This document shows positions 1-12,119 of a DNA stretch of 64,000 bases, in pieces. Origin of the DNA: Chaetoderma sp. LZ-2023a (lineage: Eukaryota > Mollusca > Caudofoveata > Chaetodermatida > Chaetodermatidae). Numbering within the stretch: the first letter of the stretch is position 1; each line of letters starts with the position of its first letter. The translations under genes were made by a program, and so were the position numbers. The stretch lies in contig CM067367.1 in NCBI GenBank assembly GCA_034401795.1, forward strand, positions 52,216,384 to 52,280,383, given 5' to 3'. Below the pieces are notes generated by a model. It saw nothing but the letters and a program-made list of their open reading frames with translations. It was not told the DNA's origin and did no database searches.

Positions 1-38
1 CACTGACGAGTTTCCGAATGCTTTCTGCGTAATGACTT

Positions 39-173
39 AGGCCCGATTTATAAGTCGAACTTCTCTTGTGCCGTGCCAGCTAAATCTGCCTGAAAATGAC
101 AGAGTCCATTATATCAACCAACCAGTCGTCATTAGCGCTGCGCGACAGAGAGTTCGACTTATAAAACGGGCCT
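39..173. repeat. Short foldback (MITE-like) element
   Basis: The two ends are near-perfect inverted repeats of about 27 bp (left begins ggcccgatttataagtcg, right is its complement with one or two changes), enclosing about 80 bp without coding potential. This is the structure of a small non-autonomous DNA transposon or a hairpin repeat. No second copy was seen in the window and the target duplication is unclear. Confidence 0.5.
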
Positions 174-1176
174 TTCAGCCGCAAGACACTGTGACTAACA
201 GACGTGACTATTACACAAGTCTCACGACACTTCGTGGCATTTAGCCGCCTGGGCATAGGCCTACTCCAGGTGACCTATTATTTATACCTCACTGAATGGC
301 TTTCTGGAGACAAGGGATCTAAAACCTGTTATCCGTGTCTAAGCGTATTATATGTACCAGGCGCATGATGCGATTAAGTTATGCTATTCGAGAGATCTAT
401 ACAATTTAGTATAGATTTTAGTATTAGCCCAACCAGCAATCAATGGCAGCACTTGACTAAATGACTGACTGCGGTATTTATGTTCATTGACCACATATAG
501 GGCCTAATGAGCAAATCAATGCTCCTGTACCAAGTACATACGCCTCAGCGCAGCCAAGAGCTCAAGGTGGGACGAATTCAGACTAGTAAATAGTTCATTA
601 GAGTTAGCTATTGTTCGTCACGCATACGTGCTCTACCCACAGACCAATCTTAGATGCAAGTAGAATTCATCGTTCCAGAGTCATAGTTCATCGTACAGAC
701 GTTTCTTGAAGAAACGTAAAAAAATAATTGGCTGACCAATCAATCTACTCCGACCGCGCGGCCGACGGAACAGCAGACCATGCAACCGAGCAAGCGACCA
801 ACCGACCGACCGACAGACCTATTTATGTGCAATGATAAGAAGTTGTATGTTTAATACTCGTCCTGTAAGCTGTCATCTAGATGCTTGTCTATATATCGAA
901 GATGGTAAAGATAGGCATGTTTTTCTGAACGTGCATCATCACGTCTGATTTGAAACATATTTATATGTAGCTATAATAACTGACCATTTGTTTAAATTTG
1001 GCACGAATGGAGCCTAGAAAATATAAACCCGACAATACGTATGCCAGTCAAGACCAAACAAGTATTCATTTGATCATATCATTGTATCATTTAGGTACCG
1101 CATATTGTTGCTTAATATTTATTTCTTTGCCATTAAGCAACGGGCATGTCCTGATTCTTGAACGTGAAATAGGCTT
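174..1176. other. No gene recognised
   Basis: Only a short impure (ACCG)n run near 785-820 stands out. The open frames here are short and show no recognisable protein features. Confidence 0.5.
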
Positions 1177-1620
1177 TTAATGGAAATATCCATTTCTAAT
1201 TTCTAGGTTTACCCCGCCTAATGCACCGTGCCAGTTTTAGCTATTCCCCGCCCATCTCTATCTAAGCTCCACCCACACCACGCTCGTGTTGGGATCGATC
1301 CATCTATGAACTCCCTCACTATCAATTTCCAGAAAACTATGCAGGTAAGCTGTTGAATATTTTGAAACTAATTCGACCAGGTACCGTTGTTGCCTACGGC
1401 AACAACAGCGCCCAGTCAAATTAGTTTCAAAATATTCAACAGCATGTTTATTAAGTAGCAGAGACATACAATTCGTACAACGTGCCGGACTATTAAGCAT
1501 TAAAGACGGACTATTTCGAATCATTCATGACGTCATGATTATGACGTCAGCATACACGTCGCGTGGTTGATTATAACGTCATATGATTGCGTGAGGAAAT
1601 GAATTCATAAATTCCATAGT
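1177..1620 (-). repeat. Foldback family A, near full-length copy
   Basis: This is the reference copy, read in reverse. From left to right it has the G/C-rich end (agctattccccgcccatctc), a gatcgatc-containing segment, a central hairpin with arms of about 45 bp (around 1350-1445), then a segment ending in two perfect TGACGTCA palindromes near 1526 and 1541. The 88-codon minus-strand frame across it is a by-product of the hairpin. The same order recurs more than ten times in the window, so this is a dispersed non-autonomous element. Its exact ends and its partner transposase are unknown. Confidence 0.75.
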
Positions 1621-1796
1621 CAATAACAGCTCACGGTCAAATTACTTTTAAAGTCATCAACAAAATGCTCCTTATATAATAACGAACCTGCCATATGTTA
1701 TGTGTAAGGTTTATAGCTTAAAGAGTTAGGATGCCATAGGTCTATTATGAAACACAAGTAAGGGTTACTTTAAATACTCGATCAAGATATGATATG

Positions 1797-1893
1797 ACGG
1801 TACCCTAGTAACTCATGTTACTGGGCCGGTACTGGGACATTAACGGGTATTGGCCAGGTATCGGCCCAGTAATATGCGTTATCAAGGGTCACG
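1797..1893 (-). repeat. Dispersed repeat D (tactgggcc units)
   Basis: The segment is built from repeated tactgggcc/ggtattggcc words and ends gcgttatcaaggg. It matches 50987-51103 in word content and order, so it is a two-copy dispersed repeat here. Confidence 0.5.
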
Positions 1894-2104
1894 TGACAGT
1901 GTTTCTGTAACACAGATGGACTTACGTCCATATATGATATAGACCCATGATATCTTATGGTACGATCGAGACGATTTTAAAATAAAAAACTAACCAGATG
2001 GGACAACCCTCATCAAATGAAATCATAAATAACTGAACCCGACATTTTTGCGATATATTCAACATACATTCATACGAAGACATACGAATGGTGGTGGGAG
2101 TAGG

Positions 2105-2195
2105 TTGGAGGTGGTGTTGGGGTATGAATTTTTATGGCGTGTATCGGGTCCTTGTCTAGCAGGTTCCATTCACGCCACTTCTAGACCACTCGACT
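2105..2195 (+). repeat. SINE-like fragment
   Basis: It shares the block gggtccttgtctagcaggtt and cattcacgcc with the longer copies at 46716-46870 and 50456-50705. It is a diverged, truncated copy of that short interspersed repeat. Confidence 0.35.
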
Positions 2196-2589
2196 TTAAA
2201 ATAGCCTATATACTCGTCGTGGGACGGAATGTGTAATCGAGTCTTCTTTGAATAGAGATGTCGTTGACAGAATCTATAGATAGGGTGCCTTTAAGCTAAG
2301 GGGATTTTGTACATGGGTATCCGAGTCCTCTATATCATCTGGCGTTCTCAGACTCCTAAGTGAGTTTCGATCGCATTGCTATCGCTACAATCTCATTAAG
2401 TCGACGTTTAATCAAAGGATCAATGTCACGTCGGATTCATCTTTGACCACGCGAGAGAAGGAAGATGATATGGCTACTCGCTATTTGGAAACCTCGTGGT
2501 TTGAGATGCAAAATAGCTGATGTTTATTTAGGAAAGCTGTTTGGGCGACCAATCGCGTTAAAGAACCACCATTCCATTGCAAGGAAAAC
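2196..2589. other. No gene recognised
   Basis: A 73-codon frame crosses into the neighbouring foldback element. It has no recognisable protein features. Confidence 0.45.
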
Positions 2590-2972
2590 ATTTTCTATGG
2601 TAATGGACTTTTCCATTCCATCCATCCGTCATATGACGTCATATTACGTTACAATTAACTACGTGACGTGTAGGATGACGTCATAATCTTGACGTCATAA
2701 ATGAGTCCATCTTGTATGCTTGTGTCTTTAATTGCTATTTACTAAACATGCTGTTGAATATTTTGAAACTAATTTGGCCGGGCGCTGTTGCTGCCATATG
2801 CAGCACCGGCACCCAGTCAAATTAGTTTCAAAATATTCAACAGCTTACCGGTAGTGTTCTGGAAATTGATAGTCAGGCAGTTCAGAGATCGATCGATCTC
2901 AACACGAGCGTGGTGTGGGGTGGAGGTTAGTTAGAGATGGGTGGGGCATAGCTAAACTTGCAAAGGTCCATT
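2590..2972 (+). repeat. Foldback family A copy
   Basis: The orientation is opposite to the 1177 copy. TGACGTCA palindromes at about 2635, 2676 and 2690 come first, then the hairpin at 2750-2845, then gatcgatcgatc and a ggtggggcatagcta end. The hairpin arms pair almost throughout. Confidence 0.75.
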
Positions 2973-3309
2973 GGCCTGCATTTATAGAGTAGGCCCTATG
3001 TGTATTTACGAAGGACTTCTAGAGCCACGCACAGTGTCGCTTAAAAGGGGGTTTATTGTGTTTATGTCGAGTGATAATATCATTAGGGGAGGGATGAGAG
3101 ACGCCACTATATATGGCAATGTTTACAAATAATTACGTACTTACATCACGCTCGCGAATCTTAACCTATACCACCACTCTGCTGTGAATATTCTATTTTT
3201 TACTGCGTCAATAGAACAGAAACTGATTTACATTTTAAAACAATTTTATGGACGATGTTGCTTTTTAAAATTTTAACATTAGAGTGGTAGGGTTCAGAAC
3301 CGGGACCAT

Positions 3310-3578
3310 GCTGACCGGAACTTGTCCCTCTGTTGACCGGAACTTGTCCCCTTTGCTGACCGGAACTTGTCCCCTTTGTTGACCAGAAGTTGTCCACTTT
3401 GCTGACCGGAACTTTGTTCCCTTTGCTGACGGGAACTTGTCCCCTTTGTTGACCGGAACTTATCCCTTTGCTGACCGGAACTTGTCCCCTTTGCTGACCG
3501 GAACTTGACTCCTTTGCTGACCGGAACTTGTCCACTTTGCTGACCGGAACTTGTTCCCTTTGCTGACCGGAACGTGTC
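3310..3578. repeat. 23-bp minisatellite, about 12 units
   Basis: Twelve head-to-tail units of ctgaccggaacttgtccc plus ctttg differ by one to three bases or small length changes. Because 23 is not a multiple of three, the two minus-strand frames across it (FRSAKGTSSGQQ and VPVSKG periodic peptides) are artefacts of the repeat. The bases at 3268-3295 resemble the right end of the foldback at 3631-3840, so the array may have grown inside such an element. Confidence 0.9.
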
Positions 3579-3630
3579 CCATATGATGACCTTTATATGC
3601 ATGTTCGAACATCTGATTGTCTACAAACAT

Positions 3631-3840
3631 TTAACTCTTAGCACTCTGATGTCAAAATTTTAAATTTTCAAATTTAATTAAAAGTTGAACTGGTGTTCAT
3701 TTTTAAACAAATTTGGTGGAAGATGGTGCTGTCGTAGACAGCAACATCGTCCACCAAAATTGTTTAAAAATGTACGCCAGTATCTTTGTTACTGGCACCG
3801 CTAAAAGATAGAATGTTGACATCAGAGTGGCAGGGGTTAA
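3631..3840. repeat. Foldback family C element
   Basis: The element runs from ttaactcttagcactctgatg to its complement ending cagaggggttaa-like (cagagtggcaggggttaa). It encloses a hairpin in which a tttttaaacaaatttggtgg arm pairs with its complement across a short loop (3690-3775). At about 210 bp with matching ends and no frame, it fits a small non-autonomous DNA element. Confidence 0.6.
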
Positions 3841-4726
3841 CAGCATATTACAATAATAAACATAAATATACAGGTCTAAATGCGTAGGGATATGATTTAA
3901 GTTTACTGGCTGTAGGCATACAGATCGGATTGTTTGGGATATCTAAATAAACAATATATATAAAATATGGTGAGGTATGGTGAAATTTACCAGGACTCAT
4001 GAAGTGGGCTAGTTTCCCAATGAGATTGATATTGAAGTTGTTTAAAATATGGGACACAATTATGCAATCATTATATGAACCTGCCTCATGTACCCGATAA
4101 CGACCTGCCGAACTTTGTCATTGCGTAGCATGATTTAAAGTACGAGCACGAGCAGTTAGGCAAACGTTGATGTAATTAATAACTATTTTCATTAGCTCAC
4201 TATCTCCATTATTATATGACATTAAAAATTTTAATTAACTACATCAATCAAGCCAGACAAAATGAGTAAACTCATTAAGCTTTTTAAAGAGCGATTGTCT
4301 CCTGGTCGTAACGTGGACATTCAGTTATAAAGTGCTTTACATCCTCGATTAGGTTCTGGTTGCAAAGCGTATAGCATCATAGGTGAGCTGGGATTGATGG
4401 TGTTTTGTGCCTATCTACCTCAATGTGTAAGGTGTGTGCACTTATCCTGGGTTTCTGCGTTTTGTTAAATTCCCCTAGATATTAATGAGCGTAACGGAGT
4501 GGAGTTTAAGAAGTATACTCACCTGAGTTTCCAAATATTATGTCAAAATTCAGAAAATCTCTAAGGTAATGCCCATATCGGTGTGCATGGCAGAGTTGGG
4601 CGTTAGGCAAATTGTCTTTTATCAGGAGTCAAATCTCTTAATTATACTTTAGCCCAGTAGGGGGAGCAAGTGCATGATGGTTATGGAGTGGAGTTAATGT
4701 GCCCGGACACCTGCATATTCACATCT
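3841..4726. other. No gene recognised
   Basis: A/T-rich sequence with no convincing reading frame, RNA gene or repeat. Confidence 0.5.
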
Positions 4727-4967
4727 TTAACCCTTTAAGACTCAAATTCTTTCAGGAAAATTTCAGTTTTGTCATAGAAAATATCCATTTGCAGACCAAG
4801 AGGAGACTATTTTTGAAAATTTACCACTGGACTGACTGGCTCGATAACCGAGCTAGTCATTCCAGTGGTAAATTTTCAAAAATAGTCTTTTCTTGGTCTG
4901 CAAATGTACATTTTTCAAGACCATTGCAGAAGTAGTTTTTGGCTGATGTGAGTGTTAACGTGTTAAA
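4727..4967. repeat. Foldback family B, full copy
   Basis: This is the clearest copy of a family of about 240 bp. The outer ends are ttaaccctttaa and gttaacgtgttaa-like. Between them, two arms of about 60 bp (centred on tggctcgataaccgagcta) pair almost perfectly, and each arm contains a ccactggaatgactgg-like block and a tttgcagaccaagag-like block. A 78-codon frame across it is a hairpin artefact. Nine other copies or fragments were found in the window. Confidence 0.8.
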
Positions 4968-5569
4968 GAAGAAAACCCTATAAAATATAAGACATTGAAT
5001 GTGATCACCCTGATTTCGAACATCCTAAAATATTGCAAAAATCCTCGTTTTTTAGTTGTGAAATTCAAAGATGAGATGCAAATACACTATAGGCAGTTAT
5101 TTCCCAAGTTTAGATGTACCCACGCTATAATTTAGTGGATAAAATACTTATTGAAAAACGTTGGTAAAAAAAATACCAGGCCCGGATGAAAAATACCCCT
5201 TAAACTACTTGTCAGTTAGGTTAAGCGACGCTATATATATAGCCTCAAAATACCCCACACATCATATTCTCTGCATTCTTAGCATTGTTGCATCGCAAAC
5301 GACGAGTTGGGGATTTACAGCTTGTCATCAAATTGCAAATTTTATTAAACGAGTTTAACCTGACGCGGTAGGATATAAATTGAATAAAATAGTGACAATT
5401 GCTTATAAAACGCCACATGAAAGGATGTGCCTACAATGGTAATGTGGCTAATCTGTCTGTGTTGCAAAAAAAGCGAAAATAATATTTTCTTTTTCTATTC
5501 ACATGCCCCCATAGGTTTGTATTTCAACCACATTTGATACGTGTTGATCATAACATTGTCAATCAAATT
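4968..5569. other. No gene recognised
   Basis: No recognisable frame or repeat. The 65-codon frame at 5161-5358 has no family features. Confidence 0.45.
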
Positions 5570-5945
5570 GTCACTGAATGGATCCGATCTGTCACTCAAT
5601 TATCTGAGGTTATACTCAATACGTTCGTCATTTGTGTGCTGACGTCACAATAAAATGACGTAGGTCCGTCATGAATGTGGCAATCGTCCGTCACGGAAGT
5701 GTCTGAATTGTATGCCATTGAAGAATTTTCAATGTAATAACCATTCCGCTGGATATTTTTTAATGAACCCCAGTCAAATTAGTTTCAAAATATTCAACAG
5801 CTTTCCTGTATACTTACGTCGAAATTGATGTTCTGGGACTGCAGGGTTCGGAGTGTTACAATCGATTCAAAGACCCGCAAAATGTGGGCGGAGCCTAGCG
5901 AGAAATGGACGGCGCATGGCTTGAAATGGATTCCCTCAAGTGTTG
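5570..5945 (+). repeat. Foldback family A, variant copy
   Basis: It has a TGACGTCA palindrome near 5640, only the right arm of the central hairpin (cagtcaaattagtttcaaaa at 5763), and the gtgggcggagcctagc end. It is a diverged copy lacking the left hairpin arm. Confidence 0.6.
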
Positions 5946-5989
5946 AGAATTGGAAAAGGATCATGTCCATCTTTTATTTAGGCGGATTG

Positions 5990-6392
5990 AATTAATTCAT
6001 GAATCCATTTCCTCACTCAATCGTATGACATCAAAATCAACTACGTGACGTGTAGGATGACGTCATAATCATGACGTCATTAATGACTATATAGGCCCGT
6101 CTTTAACGCTTAATAGTCCGACACGTTGTACGAATTGTATGTCTACCATTTAATAAACATTCTGCTGAATATTTTGAAACTAATTTGACTAGGCGCTGTT
6201 GCTGTATTAGGGAGCAACATCACCCAGTTAAATTAGTTTCAAAATATTCAACAGGTTTCCCTGTATAGTTTTCTGGAAATTGATAGTCAAGAAGTTCAGC
6301 GATTATTCGATCCCAACGCGAGCGAGGTGTGGGCGGGAGATTAACTAGGGACGGGCGGGGCATGGCTATAACCGGAAAGGCCCATTACTATT
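5990..6392 (+). repeat. Foldback family A, near full-length copy
   Basis: It runs from a gaatccatttcctcactcaa start, through two perfect TGACGTCA sites near 6058 and 6073, the tacgaattgtatgtc block, the hairpin at 6165-6255 and the ggcggggcatggct end. It lies directly after another family A copy, so this locus has taken two insertions. Confidence 0.75.
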
Positions 6393-6889
6393 ACGTTCAG
6401 CCTGTCTAAAGGTCAATAAAATAGCCGACATGATAACCATAGTTATTATTTTGAAAATTGTTTAACGGAAATTTTTCCCTTCTGAAGTTATTTAGCGCCA
6501 CCTTTGTTATGTATTATATGGTATTAGTGACAAAGACTAACTTATTTTGTTTTGCAAAAAGAAAACCTTTTCATTTAGCCTTTGAACATTGTACTAGTTC
6601 GCACCTCCATTTCAGAGTAATCATGTAGGTAACCTGTTGAATATTTTGAAACTAAAGTGACTGGAAGCTGGGTGATGTGCATAAGGGCTGCATCTGAACC
6701 GGTTAACATTTGCAAGTTGACGCATGTTAGCTAATCTTAAGACTGGCGAATTTAACATAGCCATCTAAGTTATATACTTTGCTCTGTCATTGACCACGAA
6801 TATATGATTCAAGGCGAGGTCACCAAGGTATTTCCGGTCGTCAAGTGGGCCGAGGGTATTTACTATGATGCCTAACTGATGTTGATTAG
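6393..6889. other. Intergenic, one half-hairpin of family A
   Basis: The block ttgaatattttgaaactaaa near 6635 is a lone family A hairpin arm. Nothing else is recognised. Confidence 0.4.
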
Positions 6890-7600
6890 TTGTGTATTAG
6901 ATCACCTGGCCAGGATGGCCAAGTGACCTTATGCTGTGGCAGCCATCCGGCGTCTGTCCATCATCGATTCGTCTGTCTGTCCATCTGTACATCAACTTTT
7001 TAAACGATTTCTAAAGAATCACTGGGCAGATTTCAATTATGTTTGTAAGACAGCATCCGCAGGGCATGCAGCTCAGTGTGTTCAAACAAAGCCAATCGGC
7101 AAATTTGGCCGGCGGCGATCTGGGATTTTGGTCGATTTTTTAAACTTATTTAATAATCTTCGTCTCCGAAACAGCGTTGGGGATCGACTCAAAACTTATG
7201 AAACATCATTTAGGGAAAGAGCTGAAGCAAGTTTGTTTGAGGGGACTTGATTGGACAAATGCTTTGGTGGCCGTCTTGGTTGGCCTGGCTTTTGCCTAAA
7301 TGACATCTGCAGAACCTCTGAGCGGATCAGGCTGAAATTTGTGAGATATGATTAAGCACTAAGGGCCATTAAAGTTTGGTCAAGGGAAGTTGTTTCGTAA
7401 AAAAACATGACCGCCTTAGACCAATGTAGCGTTCTTGGCGGCCAGATTGGACTTTCATTTGCTGGATTTTGAAGCCGAAATTGGTTTTAAATAGGTTTTT
7501 GGGTATGCTGATTTCGAATTTGCCACTCGAGACTGTCGAATAAATGGGTTGATCACCATTTTGGACCGTTTTCCGCCACAAACTCTCATACTACTACTAG
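6890..7600 (+). repeat. Probable dispersed non-coding repeat
   Basis: This holds phrases such as ggtggccgtcttggttgg, a tccatcatcgattcgtctgtctgtcc-like run and two imperfect sub-units with 'ctccgaaac' or 'ctctgagcgg' followed by 'aaattt...aagtttg'. This style is common in repetitive intergenic DNA of marine invertebrates. The 104-codon plus and 70-codon minus frames have no protein features. Assignment as a repeat is from general resemblance only. Confidence 0.3.
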
Positions 7601-7866
7601 CCTAGTCATTGAGGATGGTGTAAACCGTGACAAAATTCCCACCTAAGGTTTTGTGGTGTCATTCGAAGCAAACATTACTCCTGAATCCATTTAGGCGGAA
7701 TTTTTTATACGGTTTTTAATTTGAGGACCATTTTACATCATGTGTGAAATCTGATAAGATGCCATGGTAGCGCAAAACAGCGTCGTTTGCTATTTTCCAA
7801 CAAAACACCACATTCAACCATTTGAAATAATACAAATGTGAAAAAATAAAATATGTTCCTTGTTGC

Positions 7867-10760
7867 TCAACAGCTGAGAGAGTTTATCACTGAGGATAGT
7901 ATAGAGATGCTCATTGACACACGCTTTGAGGTCGGGATGTGCCCATCATTTTCTTCCTCAATAGCTACCAGATGGTCGCTGTTGCTGTAAATTTGACCTC
8001 GGCATTCTGCACACGCGATCACACATTTAAATCCGTTTTGTTGCATAAGCATTGCTTGGTGCCACACGGATTCTTTGTTGTTACTTTGCATTTAACGAAT
8101 GAAACTGAGTACCGTCGATGGAGCAGCTTCAGGATCTGTCATTATCGGGCATAAAGACCCATTTTCTTCTTTCCATCCCCAATTATTGTGGTCCAGTCAA
8201 TCGTTACTAAGAGGTATCCATCTTACAACCTGGAGGTGAACGCGGAGGCTGTGTAAGTAAGCTGCACGCTCAGTTGGTGACAGTCGTTATGGCTCTATCT
8301 TACTTCCCTTCACATCCATCTGCATATATCGGACATATCTCAGAGAAGTAAGCATGTCCTTCTCAATGCCACCAAACAGTGAAGGAATAGGCTAATTCCT
8401 GCACTGCCAGCTTGTTCCTGTGATGTGTCACGACTCCCGATTATATCAGACAAATCCTGTACCTCTTTGGACTTAGACATTACCTGAAGAAGATTCGTCT
8501 TCCCGTGGCCAAACATGGCAGAAGTTGTATCGCACCCACTCTGACGATATCAGCAGCTTTCTGGAGACTGTACAATTGCCGACGTTTTGAGCGTTTCACT
8601 TCCTTCTTTAAAAAAATGTCTGCCAATCTACCGTCCCAGTGATACATCAACATTGTGAAGAGTCAGTGTCCTCAGCAACAACTATGACTGTCTGACCATC
8701 TCTAGCATAGTCATGTGCTGTTGATACTATCAGTGTATCTGCACCTCCCATACTTATCTTCGTGGCATGGCCAGCGATTGAAGATGACTTGACAGAAGGC
8801 TAATTAACTGGGTCTTGTTTCGTTTATTCGAGAGGAACGCCTCCTGGTCAGCATAAGCCTTCGCTGTGACGTTCACCAATATATCAGCAGAGATCTTGCC
8901 TATTTTCCGTCGACTTTGTTCATGGTCCTTGTTTGAAAGAACATCCTCATATCCATCAACACAATGCAACTCATTCTGTACTTGTGTTCAAGATATGAAC
9001 TGTATTGTTCAAGCACTTGAGCATGTGTTGTCTTTTTGGCCATCTTATATAATGTAGAAGCCAACCCCATCTATCACAGGTATGCTATGCTTTGGTAATG
9101 GGGACTTAGTTTCGTCGATCAATCTGTATTTTCCTTGCCAGTTCTGATTTATCCACCTTCCTCATGGAAAAATCTTTGAATAACGAGGTAGGGATTGCAG
9201 TCATTTCGTGTCTAATGTAAGGAAGAATATCTTCTTCCTCTCTTTGCGCTAGTGCAGTAAATCGCATGAACAAAACCGATGGACCATTTAGCACAGTTTG
9301 TTTATCAATCTTTATTCCCTGTTTAAGGTCATCTAATGTGTGTACCATCTGAGACACCTTCATGGATGCTTTCTTTACACATTTACCATCCATGCTCTTT
9401 TGTAACGCTTTACCAACTTTCTCGGTCTCATGACAGTTGATGCCATCCTTTTCCCATCCACCCAGACCACTGTCCAGAGATCGCAGTTGTGGGATATTGG
9501 CATCATTTGAAACCACTCTGTAATTTTCCTCCTGTCTCGCAAATCATGCTCACGTCTAGTTCTCCCTATGACCATATCTTGATCGCTCATAAGGTGTCGC
9601 TTCCGAGTCAGACGTAACATGGCTTCATGCACAGTAGCACACGTGTGCATAGTGTAGACCCACTGATGCATCATGCTTTCCGTCATGCCCCTTCCTCGAG
9701 TCAGTCCACCACGGCCTATCAGTGACCTCATCAGAGCATGTTCTATAACGAGATCAGTCCACTGTCCAGACCATAGACAACCACTTCTTCGTACCTTCCT
9801 CTACGAATTTCCTATACATCCATGGGTGAGAAGTAGGTAGTTTCTACATTTCCTGAAGATACAGACGAGCACTCTTAGCATAGTGTATATGCCCAGTTGC
9901 TGCAAAGAGTTTGAGAAACTCACAGCAACAAGATGATTTTCCCACATCCCTAGGCTCTCAAAGCTGATAAAGTCCTTTATGTCTTTGATGTATTCTAGAA
10001 ACTGTATCCATAATTTGGCAGTCTTGGATTGAGGACTCAATGCTGTCTTTACATTTTCCATCTTTCATCCAGTCCGGATTAATGCTAAGGCCAAGTGCAC
10101 CATTCAGTAGCTTCTCAAGTTCTTTGACCTTTTCTGCTATTAAATCAGTTATGCTCAGTTATATCCATATCCATGCGTTCATCAGTACAGCTGGAACTGG
10201 GCTAAACAAAGAAAGCCTCATTTGATTCAAAATATGGATCTTTCTCTCCACATTCCATTTCACTGTCGCTGGAATTCTGAGGGAGTAGCTAGCAATTTTG
10301 CGGTTAGTGCTGGTGCTGCCTCCATTAGGTAGAGACCACGCAGAGCTCGAGCAATAGCTTTGGCACTCATTATATGGGTCACTGCATTCTGACCATACAT
10401 TTCACATAATGCCTCTTCTATTCCAGATTCTTTCATCATATGAAAGATACTACTTTATGCACTCATTAGCAGATGTAATCCTCTGAGACACAAGAGTATT
10501 TTGTCCAGACATTTGGCAACCTTTATCTCCATTGCCTTTTGGCAAGTTGAGGCGGCTTGTCTGTTCTTGGATGTACACGAGCATGGAGCTGATGCACGTC
10601 TCATCATTTGGATTCAGGTCGATCATTGGCAGTATTAATACCTCTGACCTGTTCACAGTCTCTGCGTCAGGTGGTCTGAAGATATGTTGCATGAAGTCGA
10701 ATCAGTCTGGCGTCCCATGCAGACTGCGACAACACATTTGAATAGTACAAGTGTATTTTA
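7867..10760 (-). pseudogene. Decayed copy of a FEN/PIN-nuclease-like uncharacterised protein family
   Basis: Reading leftward on the minus strand, pieces in several frames follow one order. They are: an N-terminal segment (HIFRPPDAETVNRSEVLILP, 10450-10692); a GRGGLTRGRGMTESMMHQWV segment followed by VHEAMLRLTRKRH and VIGRTRREHDLRDR (9375-9731); an LPYIRHEMTAIPTSLFKD block (9106-9516); DGYEDVLSNKDHEQSRRK followed by an FLSNKRNKTQLISLL block (8754-8969); GGADTLIVS and VVAEDTD near 8660-8750; GCDTTSAMFGHGK near 8510; a WGW motif near 8180; and a Cys-rich tail near 8010-8090. From memory, the order matches large uncharacterised proteins found in many copies in cnidarian, mollusc and other invertebrate genomes. 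The acidic DADTLI/EDTD motifs suggest a FEN/PIN-type nuclease fold, which is inference. Frame changes and stops throughout show it is not functional. No intron structure could be shown, so it may be a retrocopy or mobile-element remnant. Confidence 0.65.
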
Positions 10761-11032
10761 TATTGTTTCAAGAATAAGAATGTAGTCAAGTCATTATACA
10801 CACTCTGCATAATTATGACTTCGCAGAACATTAGTATCTCGCGAGATCTCCTCCAATACGAGATCGGGAAAAGTATCTCGTATGTATTGAGTCGCCATTG
10901 ATATAGGGATTTCCACCAGAATATGGTGGTAGAGAGAATTGAAACTTAAAAAGACAGAGCGCTACTCTCTTCATACCAGACTATATTAATTCACGTAAAA
11001 TGAGATGATATAAAGCCTATAGTAGTCTGTAT
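10761..11032. other. No gene recognised
   Basis: Left flank of the Polinton. No frame or repeat is recognised. Confidence 0.4.
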
Positions 11033-11038
11033 GACAAG

Positions 11039-11590
11039 AGTAGTCTAGGGGGTCGCTGGCAGCTATTGTTCTCCTGCCAAAAATGATTGATGGGTATAGG
11101 TCACGAGGTCAAGTGCAATTGTTGGAGAACAATAGCGTCCAGCCGGTCCCCTCCAGTCAAAAAATGATTGATGTGTACACGAGGTCAAGTGCAATTTGCT
11201 ATGAGCGGGTGTCCACTATTGTTCTAAATGAGTGGGTGGCTGCTATTGTTCTAAATGAGCGGGTGGCTGCTATTGTTCATGCAGGTGTCCACTCTAAATG
11301 TCCAGCTACAGGCTATTGTCTGTTCTGACATGTTAATGCATAGATTAATGTGTTTTTAAATAGGTGACGTGTGCACATGTTCTTGCTGTGTTTAACGTAT
11401 TAATTAGGTGGGCGGTGGCGGCCTCCCCTCCCCCCCCACTTCATGGTTAAAAAGATATTTTGAAACTCAGTCATTTAATTTTCGAAAAAATCAGAGCGTT
11501 GCGTTACACGTGGACTAGGTAAACTAAGCGATGTTGTATAATATTATATAGATAATAATCATGTATCTATCATATTTAAGGAGTGGTCAT
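11039..11590 (+). repeat. Polinton left terminal inverted repeat
   Basis: About 550 bp, ending near aaggagtggtc. It pairs with 21004-21508 throughout. It contains several subterminal repeats of the type aatgagcgggtggctgctat joined to attgttc words, a g/c-rich stretch near 11410-11445, and a block of A/T-rich sequence. Confidence 0.9.
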
Positions 11591-11990
11591 AGCATAAAAT
11601 TTCAAATATATGAACAAAATGTGTTCCCAGTCATTTAATTTTCAAAAAATCAGAGCGTTGCCTTACATGGGTAATATATAGGTAAACTTATCGATGTTGT
11701 ATGTATAATATTATATAGATAATAATCATGAATCTATCGTATTTAAGAAGTGGGTTTTAAAGTGGCAGTCCTTTAATTATTAAATTTTCAAAAAATATGA
11801 ACAAAATATGATCCCAGTCATTTAATTAAAAAAAAAATCAGAGCGAAGTACACGATGTTGTATGTATAATATTATGTAGATAATAATCATGTATCTATCG
11901 TATTTAAGGAGATATGTCTTTAAAATGGCAGTCATTTAATTATTACATTTTCAAAAAGGTGTAAAGTGGCAGTCATTTAATTATTAAACT
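11462..11990 (+). repeat. Tandem repeats at the inner edge of the left Polinton end
   Basis: The block gtcatttaatt followed by a-rich sequence and atcagagcg recurs at about 11471, 11630 and 11815, each followed by the same gatgttgtat...tagataataatcatg segment. The units are about 160-185 bp. The first unit is part of the terminal repeat and the others extend beyond it. Two shorter gtcatttaattatta copies follow near 11930 and 11970. Confidence 0.8.
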
Positions 11991-12119
11991 TTCCAAAAAT
12001 TGTGCAATTTTAAACTGGTGGCAACATGTGTATGTACCTGGAGACAGTAATTTTTCCTAGTTTTATTACCCTGTCATCGAACATGACTTTTGAATAATGG
12101 CATGAACAACATTCACATA

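Noticed and set aside
1258-1524. 88-codon minus frame, with similar frames at 46919-47122, 45707-45949 and 54597-54950
   Set aside because: They span family A foldback copies and give similar peptides only because the repeats are similar. There is no sign of selection on the protein.
3292-3585. CRISPR-like array
   Set aside because: The 23-bp units are contiguous with no unique spacers. It is a minisatellite.
3200-3602. Two overlapping minus-strand frames of 111 and 102 codons
   Set aside because: They are periodic translations of the 23-bp minisatellite in different frames, not proteins.
6936-7250. 104-codon plus frame as a possible host gene
   Set aside because: It lies in probable repetitive DNA and has no domain, signal peptide or conserved motif.
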